A stretch of DNA of 57,413 nucleotides from Bacillota bacterium (GTDB lineage Bacteria; Bacillota; Clostridia; Lachnospirales; Lachnospiraceae), in the NCBI GenBank assembly GCA_023409835.1, contig JAEYQV010000002.1, positions 1-57,413 of the forward strand, in the 5' to 3' direction. Within the stretch, counting starts at the first letter, position 1, and every line of letters starts with the position of its first letter. Below, piece by piece: positions 1 to 8,101 of the stretch. The notes below the pieces were generated by a model. It was not told the origin of the DNA and made no database searches. It was given only the letters and a program-made list of their open reading frames with translations. A program made the position numbers and the translations under genes.

Positions 1-78
1 GTATATGTATCTATATACAGTATATATACAGTTTTGTATAACATCTTATGTATTAGTAAGGAAGTGGGAGATTAGTCT
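1..78 (+). promoter_or_regulatory. Probable promoter/operator of the first ABC operon
   Basis: This short AT-rich stretch precedes the first gene and contains overlapping TA-rich palindromes, including GTATATATAC at 20-29 and a TATAAC -10-like hexamer at 37-42. The operon encodes its own YtrA-type GntR regulator, and such regulators bind short palindromes at their own promoter, so these repeats are the likely operator. The -35 element is weak, and the region is cut by the window edge. Confidence 0.4.
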
Positions 79-1029
79 ATGGATCAGGGAATCCGTGTTG
101 AGCATTTATCAAAGAAGCTGGGGAAATTCAAGTTAGAGGACATTCATTTCTCCATGGACCGGGGTTATGTATTGGGTCTCATCGGAAGGAACGGAGCAGG
201 CAAGACAACTCTGTTAAATACTATCATGGGCGTATGGAAACCGGACGAGGGCAGCATAGGAATCGAGGGCTATGACCGAGTCACCGAGGAGGTCCGGGCG
301 AAGGATGAGATTGCCTTTGTACTGGATGAGAGCCTCCTGCCGGTATCGATGACACCCTCTTCCGCCGGTAAGCTCTTTCAGACGGTCTATTCAAGGTTTC
401 ATTATGAACACTTCAAAAAGCTGTGCAAACACTTTGGTCTTCCTATGCACCGCTCCATCCGAAGGATGTCCAAGGGTATGGTGATAAAGCTGCAGATTGC
501 CTTAGCCTTCAGCCGCGATGCCAGACTTTATATCTTCGATGAGCCCTCCGCCGGCTTGGATCCGGTTTTTCGGAAGGAGTTCGTGGATATTATCTTCGAT
601 TTAATACAGGACGGAACTAAGACCGTTATCTTCTCCACCCACTTAACCGACGAGCTGGACCGGATCGCGGATTATGTTCTCTTTCTGGAGAAGGGAAAGC
701 AGCTGCTATTCGAGCAGAAGGAGGAGCTGTTAAGCCATTATCGTCTGCTCCGGGGTTCCAAGGACAGGATTGAGGAATACGGAGAACAAATAATCGGCAA
801 GAGGATCGCTGAGAACTGCAGTGAGGCACTGGTTAGGATCGATGCCGTGAAGGAGAAGCCTCTGCCGGTCACCGGAGAAAGTCATATGGAAAAGGTGGGT
901 GCCGGTGTAAGTCGCTTGGATCAGGTGGGTGCCGGAAAAGTCCTCATAAATACGGAAGGTCAGCTGCAGATGGTGACACCTACAATCGAAGATATTATGT
1001 ATTATTTCTTGAAAGGAACGGTGGCTTAG
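79..1029 (+). CDS. ABC transporter ATP-binding protein (YtrB/BcrA-like)
   Basis: A 316-residue cytoplasmic ATPase of a small exporter-type ABC system. The Walker A motif GRNGAGKT is at residues 36-43, a Walker B FDEPSAGLD lies near residue 155 and an STH switch histidine near 189. The signature motif is the variant SKGM instead of LSGGQ, as in the YtrB/BcrA branch. About 90 C-terminal residues extend beyond the ATPase core and include a short internal repeat around VGAG. The ATG is preceded by a GGGAG site. The stop lies one base before the next start, so the gene is co-transcribed with the membrane protein, GntR regulator and second ABC pair that follow. The substrate cannot be told; antimicrobial peptides or cell-envelope stress are usual for the family. 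Confidence 0.9.
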   Translation: MDQGIRVEHLSKKLGKFKLEDIHFSMDRGYVLGLIGRNGAGKTTLLNTIMGVWKPDEGSIGIEGYDRVTEEVRAKDEIAFVLDESLLPVSMTPSSAGKLFQTVYSRFHYEHFKKLCKHFGLPMHRSIRRMSKGMVIKLQIALAFSRDARLYIFDEPSAGLDPVFRKEFVDIIFDLIQDGTKTVIFSTHLTDELDRIADYVLFLEKGKQLLFEQKEELLSHYRLLRGSKDRIEEYGEQIIGKRIAENCSEALVRIDAVKEKPLPVTGESHMEKVGAGVSRLDQVGAGKVLINTEGQLQMVTPTIEDIMYYFLKGTVA

Positions 1030-1030
1030 G

Positions 1031-1672
1031 ATGTTACGATTCACCTTGAAAATGATGATAGCCGATCTTCGGAGCACCTTTAAAGGCTTTTCGATATTAT
1101 TTTATCTTGGCTTCTTAGGTGTTATTACCGTCCTGCCCTTTTGTACGGATAATCCTTTATCATTTAGCTACTTTATCATAATCGTTCTATCGTATCTGAC
1201 ACCTCAGTTACCGAAGCTTCTCTATGTATTACCCCTCGGAAGTAAGACAATCCGCAGGTATCTTCACTTGAGATGCTTGTTATCGGCACTGCTGTTTATA
1301 TCAGCCGGTGGAATTATGACTTATATCTCAACCTTCAAGCCTGTTCCCTATCTGAAGCAGGGATGGCTTCTGATGCTCTTCTATTCTCAGATCTGCCTGC
1401 TAATGGGGCTCGTTTATATGAAAGCTGGTAAGAAGAAAAACAATATTATCATTACTGCTATTATCGTATTACTGATTGGTAATCTGATCAATTCCGTATT
1501 CACTACTAATTTTATATTGCACCTACGAATTAGCCTTGGATTCATTCTTGCATCCGAGCTTCTTCTTCTCATCGGTCTAAAATCAATTCAGCTTAACAAC
1601 TATACAGAAGTGTTTGTCGGTTATCATCAACTCTTTAAGAACCGCAACAAGGCAGGAGGTCAGACGTCATGA
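1031..1672 (+). CDS. Membrane protein, probable ABC permease subunit
   Basis: A 213-residue hydrophobic protein with about six predicted transmembrane segments and a basic C-terminus. I recognise no specific family motif. Its position directly after an ATPase gene with a one-base gap, and its ATGA overlap with the following GntR gene, make it the likely membrane partner of that ATPase. It is smaller than a typical ABC-2 permease, as is common in YtrA-type operons. Function is inferred from context only. Confidence 0.75.
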   Translation: MLRFTLKMMIADLRSTFKGFSILFYLGFLGVITVLPFCTDNPLSFSYFIIIVLSYLTPQLPKLLYVLPLGSKTIRRYLHLRCLLSALLFISAGGIMTYISTFKPVPYLKQGWLLMLFYSQICLLMGLVYMKAGKKKNNIIITAIIVLLIGNLINSVFTTNFILHLRISLGFILASELLLLIGLKSIQLNNYTEVFVGYHQLFKNRNKAGGQTS

Positions 1673-2046
1673 ATATTATGATCTCCAACACAAGCAACCT
1701 GGCTATTTACGAGCAGATTATGGAACAGATTAAGGACGCCATCATCCGGCAGGAGCTTAAGCCGGAGGACCCCCTTCCCTCCATCCGGAGCCTCGCCAGA
1801 GATCTTCAGATCAGTGTCATCACCACCAACCGGGCCTATGAGGAGCTGGAGGCTGAGGGACTTATCTATTCACAGCCGGGTAAGGGCTTCTATGTGAAGG
1901 AATTTAAGACGGAGCTGCTGCAGGAGAAGCGTCTGCAGGGCCTGGAGAATCAGATGTCGGAATTAATTCGTCAGTGTAAGAACGCCAAACTAACGAAGGA
2001 AGACATGATCGCATTGATCAATCTTCTTTACGATAATGAGAATTGA
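1669..2046 (+). CDS. GntR-family transcriptional regulator (YtrA subfamily)
   Basis: A 125-residue regulator with an N-terminal winged helix (residues about 10-80, including the ITTNRAYEELEAEGL recognition region) and a short helical C-terminal tail without a large effector domain. This architecture defines the YtrA subfamily, whose members repress ABC transporter operons that contain them. The start has an AGGAGG site and overlaps the preceding stop as ATGA. The gene sits between two ABC pairs, so it probably controls all five genes from the promoter at the left edge. Confidence 0.9.
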   Translation: MNIMISNTSNLAIYEQIMEQIKDAIIRQELKPEDPLPSIRSLARDLQISVITTNRAYEELEAEGLIYSQPGKGFYVKEFKTELLQEKRLQGLENQMSELIRQCKNAKLTKEDMIALINLLYDNEN

Positions 2047-2059
2047 GGGAGGTAACCAT

Positions 2060-2950
2060 ATGTCAAACATCGATGCTCCGGCACTGGAAGTTAGCAGCCT
2101 CTCAAAGAAATGGAGTAATTTTGCTTTAGAGGATATCAATATATCACTTCCAAAGGGATATATTCTGGGTTTGATCGGTAAGAACGGTTCCGGTAAGACG
2201 ACGCTGATTAACTGTATCCTGAATGGTATCCGAAAGAATAAAGGTCGGATCCGGATTAACGGAATGGATTACCGCGGACTTCGGGCGAAGGAGGAAATTG
2301 GCTTCATCCTGGACCCCGGTCCCTTCTTTGAGCTGAAAACCCTGACAGAGAACGGACGACTCTTCGGTAAATTCTATCCCCGTTGGCATGAAGCTGCATT
2401 TACTGAATATCTCAGAGGCTTTGACCTAAACGGGAATGCTCTGTATAAGGATCTAAGTAAGGGTATGAAGACAAAATTCCAGCTGGCCTTTGCCTTAAGT
2501 CATGAGCCGAAGCTGCTGATCATGGATGAACCTACGGGAGGAATGGATCCCATATTTCGTAGGGATTTTTACGGTATCCTTCAGGATATGATTAATGCAA
2601 CCAATGCATCGGTGCTGATATCCACCCACATCACCGGGGATCTGGATCGAATTGCCGATTATATCACAATGCTGGATAACGGCAAGCAGGTCTTTACCAT
2701 GACGAAGGAGGAGCTGATTAACCATTATCCCATCATCAGGGGCAGCAAGGACGATCTTCCCTTGATTCGTGAAGGCAATCCCTTAAGAATACGAAAGACA
2801 GCGACCGGCTTTGAAACCATGCTAAAGGACATCTCCTATCTTAATCAGACGCCGGAGCTTAAGGAAAGAGTCGTGCTTTCCCGACCCAATCTTGAGGAAA
2901 TCATGTACTTTTTCTCGGAACCGCTGCTCTTGGAAGGAGGAATTCTATGA
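2060..2950 (+). CDS. ABC transporter ATP-binding protein (YtrB-like), second copy
   Basis: A 296-residue ABC ATPase with Walker A GKNGSGKTT, the variant signature LSKGMKTK, Walker B MDEPTGGMD and an STH switch. It is a clear paralogue of the ATPase at 79-1029, with the same layout and C-terminal extension. An in-frame ATG exists at 2036, but the ATG at 2060 is preceded at the right distance by GGGAGGT, so I place the start there, 13 bases after the GntR stop. It overlaps the next gene as ATGA. It probably drives a related exporter with the membrane protein that follows. Confidence 0.9.
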   Translation: MSNIDAPALEVSSLSKKWSNFALEDINISLPKGYILGLIGKNGSGKTTLINCILNGIRKNKGRIRINGMDYRGLRAKEEIGFILDPGPFFELKTLTENGRLFGKFYPRWHEAAFTEYLRGFDLNGNALYKDLSKGMKTKFQLAFALSHEPKLLIMDEPTGGMDPIFRRDFYGILQDMINATNASVLISTHITGDLDRIADYITMLDNGKQVFTMTKEELINHYPIIRGSKDDLPLIREGNPLRIRKTATGFETMLKDISYLNQTPELKERVVLSRPNLEEIMYFFSEPLLLEGGIL

Positions 2951-3417
2951 ATCGGAATACATCCGCACAGTACGATTTTGATAAGGAGATATTTACGGAT
3001 CAGGACGTGGTTCTTCTCTGCTACGCCCTGCCTAATATAATCTATTTTATTGCAATGCTCTTCGGTTGTATTATGCCCATCGGAGTAACCATTGGACTCG
3101 CTGTCAGCATATCAGTCTGGGTCACTCTGGTGGAGCTATCCAAAAGTGCCTATATCCTGCAGACCTCCGGCTGGAGGAGCGTTGCTGCAATGCTTCGGTA
3201 CTATCCGACTAGACGGAGCACGATTCGTTTCAGCAGATATTTCATAATCTTTAAAGGCATGCTTTTGGAGCTGATCCTTACTGCAATTCCGATGATACTG
3301 TTCTTCTACTTTTTTGATATCCTCAAGTTTCTGGCTGCTATCATTACCGTGGCGGTCACAATGAGTGTGGTAAGTATCATCGGAATAGAGCTGTCCTTGG
3401 CTGCCGGTCAATCATGA
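2947..3417 (+). CDS. Small membrane protein, probable ABC permease partner
   Basis: A 156-residue protein with about four hydrophobic segments and no motif that I recognise. Its start overlaps the stop of the preceding ABC ATPase (CTATGA), and the ribosome binding site GGAGG lies inside that gene. It is the last gene of the five-gene operon. The role as permease subunit is inferred from position and hydrophobicity. Confidence 0.7.
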   Translation: MNRNTSAQYDFDKEIFTDQDVVLLCYALPNIIYFIAMLFGCIMPIGVTIGLAVSISVWVTLVELSKSAYILQTSGWRSVAAMLRYYPTRRSTIRFSRYFIIFKGMLLELILTAIPMILFFYFFDILKFLAAIITVAVTMSVVSIIGIELSLAAGQS

Positions 3418-3572
3418 ATTAAAGTTGATATTTTACCAATTTTGGATTAAGATGGTAGTAGCTGTTTGTGCCTGTGAATATATGTATCGGACTCACTTGA
3501 CATAAACTAATACAAAGGGCAGACATGTCATGCGAATTCACATGTTTCTGCTGATGAAAGGAGTAATACATA

Positions 3573-5084
3573 ATGAATCACTTACACCACTCCATCCCAA
3601 AAGATGCATCTTTTCCGTTTCATAACAATGCTATGTACTGTATCGGTACCGGACGAATGGGCTTAGCCCTGCAGAAGGCCTATCATGAGCAGCTGGCGCT
3701 GGTACAGGATGAAATCCATTTCTCCCACATCCGCGGTCACGGATTATATGCCGATGACATGGCAATCTATCAGGAGTATGAGGAAGATGGAGTAACCAAG
3801 ACGGAGTATAATTTTACTTATCTGGACATGGTCATTGATGATTATCTCTCCCTGGGTATAAAGCCCTTCGTGGAGCTCGGGTTTATGCCGAAGAGATTAG
3901 CTTCCGGTACGCAGACGATATTCTATTGGAAGGGCCATGTCACACCTCCGAAGGATTATCAGAAATGGGCTGATTTAATAAAAGCTACCCTGCAGCATTG
4001 GATTGACCGTTACGGAAGGGAGGAGGTACTCACCTGGCCCTTCGAGGTCTGGAATGAACCAAACCTTCCCGGCTTCTGGAAGGGCGCTGACATGCAGGAA
4101 TATTTTAAATTGTATGGGGTTTCTGCCAAAACGGTAAAGGAGGTGGATTCCCGTCTCCGGGTCGGTGGTCCCGCCATCTGCGGTGTCGATGATGAACGAT
4201 GGCTGAAGGAATTCCTGACCCACTGCTCGAAGGAGAAGCTTCCTCTTGATTTTGTGACCAGACATGCTTATGCTACTGAGCTGCCGGAACGTATCGGACA
4301 TTATGATTACCAGAAGCTTCGGTCGCCTAAGGTATTCCTAGATGAACTTGCAGTCAGTCGCAGTATTATAGACAGCTTCCCGGAATATAAAGGGATGGAG
4401 ATGCATATCACAGAGTTTAATACCTCCTATACCCCATTGAACCCGATCCATGATACTAATTTAAATGCGGCATATATAGCAAGGCTCTTAAGTGAGATGG
4501 GTGATACCAGTGCCTCTTACTCCTATTGGACCTTCGGTGATATCTTTGAGGAGGCAGGAGTTGCCTTTACCCCGTTCTCCGGCTGCTTCGGTCTGGTTGC
4601 CAACGGTATGATTCGAAAACCCACCTTCTGGGCCTTCTCCTTCTTCCAGCAGCTAAAGGGATACGGTGTTGCCCGTGAGGATAACTTCGTATTGACTAAG
4701 GATGAAGAGGGTACAATCCATGGTGTGGTCTGGAATCCGGTGGAGGAGCTCAACACAGCCTCCGAGCTTGAGCTCAACCTTACAATTCCGGTAGATCAGG
4801 GTGAATATGCCGTGATCACTAAGCTGGTGGATGAGTCTGCTTGCAACCCTCTGAAGGCCTGGCTGGATATCGGGTCTCCGAGTAACCCTTCTAAGGAGCA
4901 GCTGGAGCTGATCCGCTCCTGTTCACTACCCCGGACCTCCACCAGGAGAGAGAAGGCTGCGGATGATACACTCACCTTATCCTTTACGCTTTCCCGGAAT
5001 GCCCTTCTGTACTTCCAGCTTAAGAAGCTAAAGCCCCAGGTAGACCGCGGATTTAAGCCGGAGAGAATTCAAGGCGCTCTATAG
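3573..5084 (+). CDS. Glycoside hydrolase family 39, beta-xylosidase
   Basis: A 503-residue (beta/alpha)8-barrel glycosidase that releases xylose from the non-reducing end of xylo-oligosaccharides. The acid/base glutamate is E162 in WNEPN and the nucleophile is about E281 in HITEFNTS, both matching GH39. The length agrees with clostridial and Thermoanaerobacterium XynB enzymes. There is no signal peptide, so it acts in the cytoplasm on imported oligosaccharides. An AAAGGAG site precedes the ATG. It stands alone between two ABC modules, with no transporter or regulator of its own, and is followed by a strong terminator at 5233-5290. Confidence 0.92.
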   Translation: MNHLHHSIPKDASFPFHNNAMYCIGTGRMGLALQKAYHEQLALVQDEIHFSHIRGHGLYADDMAIYQEYEEDGVTKTEYNFTYLDMVIDDYLSLGIKPFVELGFMPKRLASGTQTIFYWKGHVTPPKDYQKWADLIKATLQHWIDRYGREEVLTWPFEVWNEPNLPGFWKGADMQEYFKLYGVSAKTVKEVDSRLRVGGPAICGVDDERWLKEFLTHCSKEKLPLDFVTRHAYATELPERIGHYDYQKLRSPKVFLDELAVSRSIIDSFPEYKGMEMHITEFNTSYTPLNPIHDTNLNAAYIARLLSEMGDTSASYSYWTFGDIFEEAGVAFTPFSGCFGLVANGMIRKPTFWAFSFFQQLKGYGVAREDNFVLTKDEEGTIHGVVWNPVEELNTASELELNLTIPVDQGEYAVITKLVDESACNPLKAWLDIGSPSNPSKEQLELIRSCSLPRTSTRREKAADDTLTLSFTLSRNALLYFQLKKLKPQVDRGFKPERIQGAL

Positions 5085-5194
5085 CCTAAAACAAGTTCAG
5101 CATGGACCTGCTGATTATTAACAAAGAAGGTGAATCTGCCTGCTGACGATACAAACAACTGCATTGTAAAGCTTTGAAGCATCCCGTGAATGAT

Positions 5195-5230
5195 GAAACG
5201 ATAAATCGTTTCACTTGAGATGAATAAAAT
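5195..5230. repeat. Copy of a dispersed intergenic repeat
   Basis: A perfect palindrome GAAACGATAAATCGTTTC (5195-5212) continues into CACTTGAGATGAATAAAA. The CGTTTCAC core followed by an AT-rich tail recurs in modified form at 12124, 14271, 14307, 53977 and 54010, always between genes and near terminators. The role is unknown. Confidence 0.5.
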
Positions 5231-5232
5231 AT

Positions 5233-5290
5233 AGCCACAAGTCTTCTGAGGGATAAGGGATATCCCTTTCCCCTCAGAAGATTTGTGGCT
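5233..5290. terminator. Bidirectional intrinsic terminator
   Basis: A 20-base stem with one mismatch pairs 5233-5252 (AGCCACAAG...) with 5271-5290 (...TTTGTGGCT). A T-tract follows on the plus strand and an A-rich stretch precedes it. It separates the convergent GH39 gene and ABC permease gene and can serve both. Confidence 0.9.
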
Positions 5291-5313
5291 TATCTTTTTT
5301 CTATGATACTATC

Positions 5314-6066
5314 TTACTTCTTATCAACAGCTTTTCTTATCAGCAACCAGCTAAGTCCAAAGAATATACAGGCTGATACAATACAGGAAATTGTAAATCG
5401 AAACGGCAGCTCCTTATTCATACCAAAAACATCACCTGCTAAAAAGTTTAAGAACTCACTGAATTTGCCTTTCGCGATCGTAGCATCAACAATCGGAAGT
5501 ACGAAGAATAAGCCCACCGGGACTCCAACAGATACCGCTAATTTCACTGCCTTATTCATTCTGTAATAGGCCGTTGTGATAAAGTATCCCACAGCCATAC
5601 TGGCAATATAAAAGCATAGTGTAAAAATGACACCTTCCAGATTCTTCTGTACAAAGTTCAGATCCTTAGCCCTGTTATAAAACATCTGCTCATACATTCC
5701 GGAAATTCGGAAGGAGGTACTATTGTTTGCTAATGGTGTGATTATGCCCACAACAAACCGATCGATTACCATCATTACCGTACACAGGACTCCCATCGCA
5801 GCAATCCTGCTTAAGAACATCGTCTTTCTGGAAATACCGTTCTGCATCAGCATGAGGAAGGTTTCCTTAAAGGAATTTAAGCCTACCACAAATAAAAAGA
5901 TTACGGAAGATATCTCAATTCCACCGGTGCTGACGAAACCCGAATCTTCCCCTACGGAAATCATTACACCAAAGAACAAAAACACCAAGGCTAAAACCAG
6001 ATAATATATCATTACGGATTTTTTATACTCCATTAACTGGTATCGATGTGCTGCTTTAAAATTCAT
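5314..6066 (-). CDS. ABC transporter membrane protein
   Basis: A 250-residue integral membrane protein with about six hydrophobic segments. The gene follows an ABC ATPase on the same strand, separated by 15 bases that contain a GGAGGG site, and ends before the shared terminator at 5233-5290. No substrate motif is visible. It is the third gene of a GntR-ATPase-permease operon of YtrA type. Confidence 0.8.
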   Translation of the reverse strand: MNFKAAHRYQLMEYKKSVMIYYLVLALVFLFFGVMISVGEDSGFVSTGGIEISSVIFLFVVGLNSFKETFLMLMQNGISRKTMFLSRIAAMGVLCTVMMVIDRFVVGIITPLANNSTSFRISGMYEQMFYNRAKDLNFVQKNLEGVIFTLCFYIASMAVGYFITTAYYRMNKAVKLAVSVGVPVGLFFVLPIVDATIAKGKFSEFLNFLAGDVFGMNKELPFRFTISCIVSACIFFGLSWLLIRKAVDKK

Positions 6067-6081
6067 ACTAATTCTCCCTCC

Positions 6082-6930
6082 TTACGCATTCGTCAGCTGT
6101 ATAAACAGCTTTTGCAGATCCATCTTAGATACTTCAATTCCTTCAGGTATTCCGGTCATATTCAAATCTCCCATGATATAAGCGGACTTCAAGCCACCCA
6201 GTACATCCGTTCCAATGACATTTTTACCGGAAATATAGCTGTCAATCCTGGATGCCGCACCGGAGACAGTATAGCCCTTGGATAGAAGCTCTTCTCTGGT
6301 TTCATTCTTAATAATCCTGCCCTTTTTGATGATAAGTACATTCTCTATAACATTGGAAACTTCCTCAATCAGGTGGGTGGATACTACGATGGTGCAGGGA
6401 TCGTTGCTGTATTTATCGATCAACAGCCGATAGAACAATTCTCTGTTATTCGCATCCAGACCCAGAACAGGCTCATCCAGCAGGATATAGGGTGTATTAA
6501 CGGATAATGCAATGATTACCTTAAATATAGAGTGAAAACCCGTGGACAGCGCCCTAACCGCTTTATCAGTGTTCAACTCAAACAGCTCTGCGGTATGCAT
6601 TGCATAATCCATGTTAAAGCCGGGATAAAAGCTGCCGGTCCATTTAAAGATATCCTTAATCTTCATCTTTTCAGGATAATAATCCTTCTCACTCATCAGA
6701 TAGATCTTCTGCTGAGCCGAGTCATTCTCTCTGGCATGAAGCCCATCCACCAGAACTTCTCCTTCATCCGCAAAGATATGATTTGTTATGATATTTAACA
6801 GAGTTGTCTTGCCCGCTCCGTTCCTTCCTAACAGACCATAGATTTTATTTTCTTCGAACTTGAAATCCACATGATCCAACGCACAAGTACTACCGTAATT
6901 CTTCGTTATGTTCTTTACCTCAATACTCAT
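6082..6930 (-). CDS. ABC transporter ATP-binding protein
   Basis: A 282-residue ATPase with Walker A GRNGAGKT at residues 35-42, signature variant LSTGF, Walker B LLDEPVLGLD and STH switch. Its start overlaps the stop of the GntR gene by four bases, and it is followed by the membrane protein. It resembles the ATPases at 79-1029 and 2060-2950 but is a separate, more diverged member. The exported substrate is unknown. Confidence 0.9.
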   Translation of the reverse strand: MSIEVKNITKNYGSTCALDHVDFKFEENKIYGLLGRNGAGKTTLLNIITNHIFADEGEVLVDGLHARENDSAQQKIYLMSEKDYYPEKMKIKDIFKWTGSFYPGFNMDYAMHTAELFELNTDKAVRALSTGFHSIFKVIIALSVNTPYILLDEPVLGLDANNRELFYRLLIDKYSNDPCTIVVSTHLIEEVSNVIENVLIIKKGRIIKNETREELLSKGYTVSGAASRIDSYISGKNVIGTDVLGGLKSAYIMGDLNMTGIPEGIEVSKMDLQKLFIQLTNA

Positions 6931-7295
6931 TTTTCAAACCCTCTTTCCAACATTGATATGATATCCTCCTTGGTTAGCTGCAGGCGCTTTGCCTCCGCCA
7001 CAAGGTTACTAACATAATTGTCAAAAAACCGTTCCTTCCTCTTACTCTTCAACTTATCTACTGCTCCAACCTCTACAAACATACCCAGCCCCCGTTTCTT
7101 ATATAATATCCCTTCATCAACCAGCATCGTAATCCCTTTCAAGGCAGTCGCCGGGTTGATCTTATATTGAACAGAAAACTCTGTAATTGAGGGTATCTGA
7201 CTGCCTTCTTCAAAGGCACCGGAGATTATGCCATCCTCAATTCCTTCTGCTATCTGTATAAATATTGGGCGCTCGCCATCAAGATTTAGCAACAA
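6927..7295 (-). CDS. GntR-family regulator (YtrA subfamily)
   Basis: A 122-residue winged-helix regulator (DNA-binding region about residues 10-75) with a short C-terminal helix and no ligand domain. The first codon is TTG at 7295, preceded by GGGAGGG at a good distance; no ATG exists upstream in frame. It heads the operon with the ATPase and permease. A perfect inverted repeat at 7319-7344 lies at the predicted transcription start and is its likely operator, so the operon should be autorepressed. Confidence 0.9.
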   Translation of the reverse strand: MLLNLDGERPIFIQIAEGIEDGIISGAFEEGSQIPSITEFSVQYKINPATALKGITMLVDEGILYKKRGLGMFVEVGAVDKLKSKRKERFFDNYVSNLVAEAKRLQLTKEDIISMLERGFEK

Positions 7296-7318
7296 GCAAA
7301 TCCCTCCCTTCTGTGTTT

Positions 7319-7344
7319 CAGTTAGTTAGTCAAGTAACTAACTG
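7319..7344. promoter_or_regulatory. Probable operator of the GntR regulator
   Basis: Perfect 10-base inverted repeat CAGTTAGTTA / TAACTAACTG separated by six bases. It begins seven bases downstream of the predicted -10 element, at the transcription start of the GntR-ABC operon, which is the usual place for a repressor site. Confidence 0.75.
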
Positions 7345-7350
7345 ATTAAG

Positions 7351-7379
7351 AGCATACACCCGTTTCCTCCATTTGTCAA
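7351..7379 (-). promoter_or_regulatory. Sigma-A-type promoter of the GntR-ABC operon
   Basis: On the minus strand TTGACA (7379-7374) and TATGCT (7356-7351) are separated by 17 bases. The start of transcription would fall in the inverted repeat at 7319-7344. Confidence 0.75.
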
Positions 7380-7475
7380 TAGAGGAAATGAATATTTTTA
7401 CATCTCATCAAAAAGAATCGTAATGATATATATCTTATGACCATTCGTATGAATATCCGGAGGCTAAGGACGAAA

Positions 7476-7506
7476 AAAGACATGGAACTTATGCATCCAT
7501 GTCTTT
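7476..7506 (-). terminator. Intrinsic terminator of the thrS operon
   Basis: Stem AAAGACATGG (7476-7485) pairs with CCATGTCTTT (7497-7506). On the minus strand it is followed by a T-rich tract. It lies just downstream of the 2H phosphoesterase stop. Confidence 0.85.
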
Positions 7507-7531
7507 CTTCTAATACATATTGTGTTTCGCT

Positions 7532-8101
7532 TTATACCTCTAGTTTCGCAATTTTATAGCAAAAGTACGTACCCGGCTTAATATTATCATCATCATAATA
7601 TAATAAACCCAACCTATTAAATAGAAATTCTTGATGAATATCTTGCCTTTTCAACACCTGATATGCTTTTTCATAGTTTTCATAAGAGGCCCCACCGATT
7701 GCAATTGTCATATGAAACACATAGTCCGAGTCATGGGCAGCAGGACATGGCCCCAACCTTGTTTCCAAAAGCTTAAATAACTTTTGCTGTATTGCATCTA
7801 ACTGTGGTGTCCTCTTCGCTCTAATTGACATACAGCCGGAAGCATAGCCAAATACACTACTGGGAAAGCAATCGAGTTCAATTAAAGAGACAGATATTGC
7901 ACCTACTCCCTGAGCAAATTCATCAATAATAGTTTCCACCGTATCCAGATCTGTGATTTGAAATGGTTGCTTTAAGGAAATGTGCTGCGGCAGTCTTGCC
8001 ATTTCAAAACCGACATTACCGGCACGGTTAGCTTCAAGCATACATTTCCTTCCGAAATTTTCTGCCTCCACATCAGCGAGCAGTACAAATGTTGCTTTCA
8101 T
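7532..8101 (-). CDS. 2H phosphoesterase (2'-5' RNA ligase/CPDase-like)
   Basis: A 189-residue protein of the 2H phosphoesterase superfamily. Both diagnostic HxS/T motifs are present: QHISLKQPF near residue 50 and FHMTIAIGG near 140. Members act on 2',3'-cyclic or 2'-5' linked phosphate ends in RNA or small nucleotides. I place the start at the ATG at 8101, which has a GGGAGGG site; longer readings extend into thrS without a binding site. The gene overlaps the 3' end of thrS by 29 bases, so the two are translationally linked. A role in tRNA or RNA end repair beside a synthetase is possible but unproven. Confidence 0.8.
   Translation of the reverse strand: MKATFVLLADVEAENFGRKCMLEANRAGNVGFEMARLPQHISLKQPFQITDLDTVETIIDEFAQGVGAISVSLIELDCFPSSVFGYASGCMSIRAKRTPQLDAIQQKLFKLLETRLGPCPAAHDSDYVFHMTIAIGGASYENYEKAYQVLKRQDIHQEFLFNRLGLLYYDDDNIKPGTYFCYKIAKLEV

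Noticed and set aside
626..1077. Minus-strand ORFs opposite the first ABC ATPase
   Set aside because: They lie antisense within a clear ABC ATPase gene, have no ribosome binding site and no recognisable domain.
3498..3553. Promoter and hairpin before the GH39 gene
   Set aside because: TTGACA occurs at 3498, but no -10 element lies at a proper distance, and the GCAGA...TCTGC inverted repeat has a bulge; too weak to call.
5285..6004. Plus-strand ORFs over the ABC permease at 5314-6066
   Set aside because: They are shadows of the hydrophobic permease gene, without a binding site.
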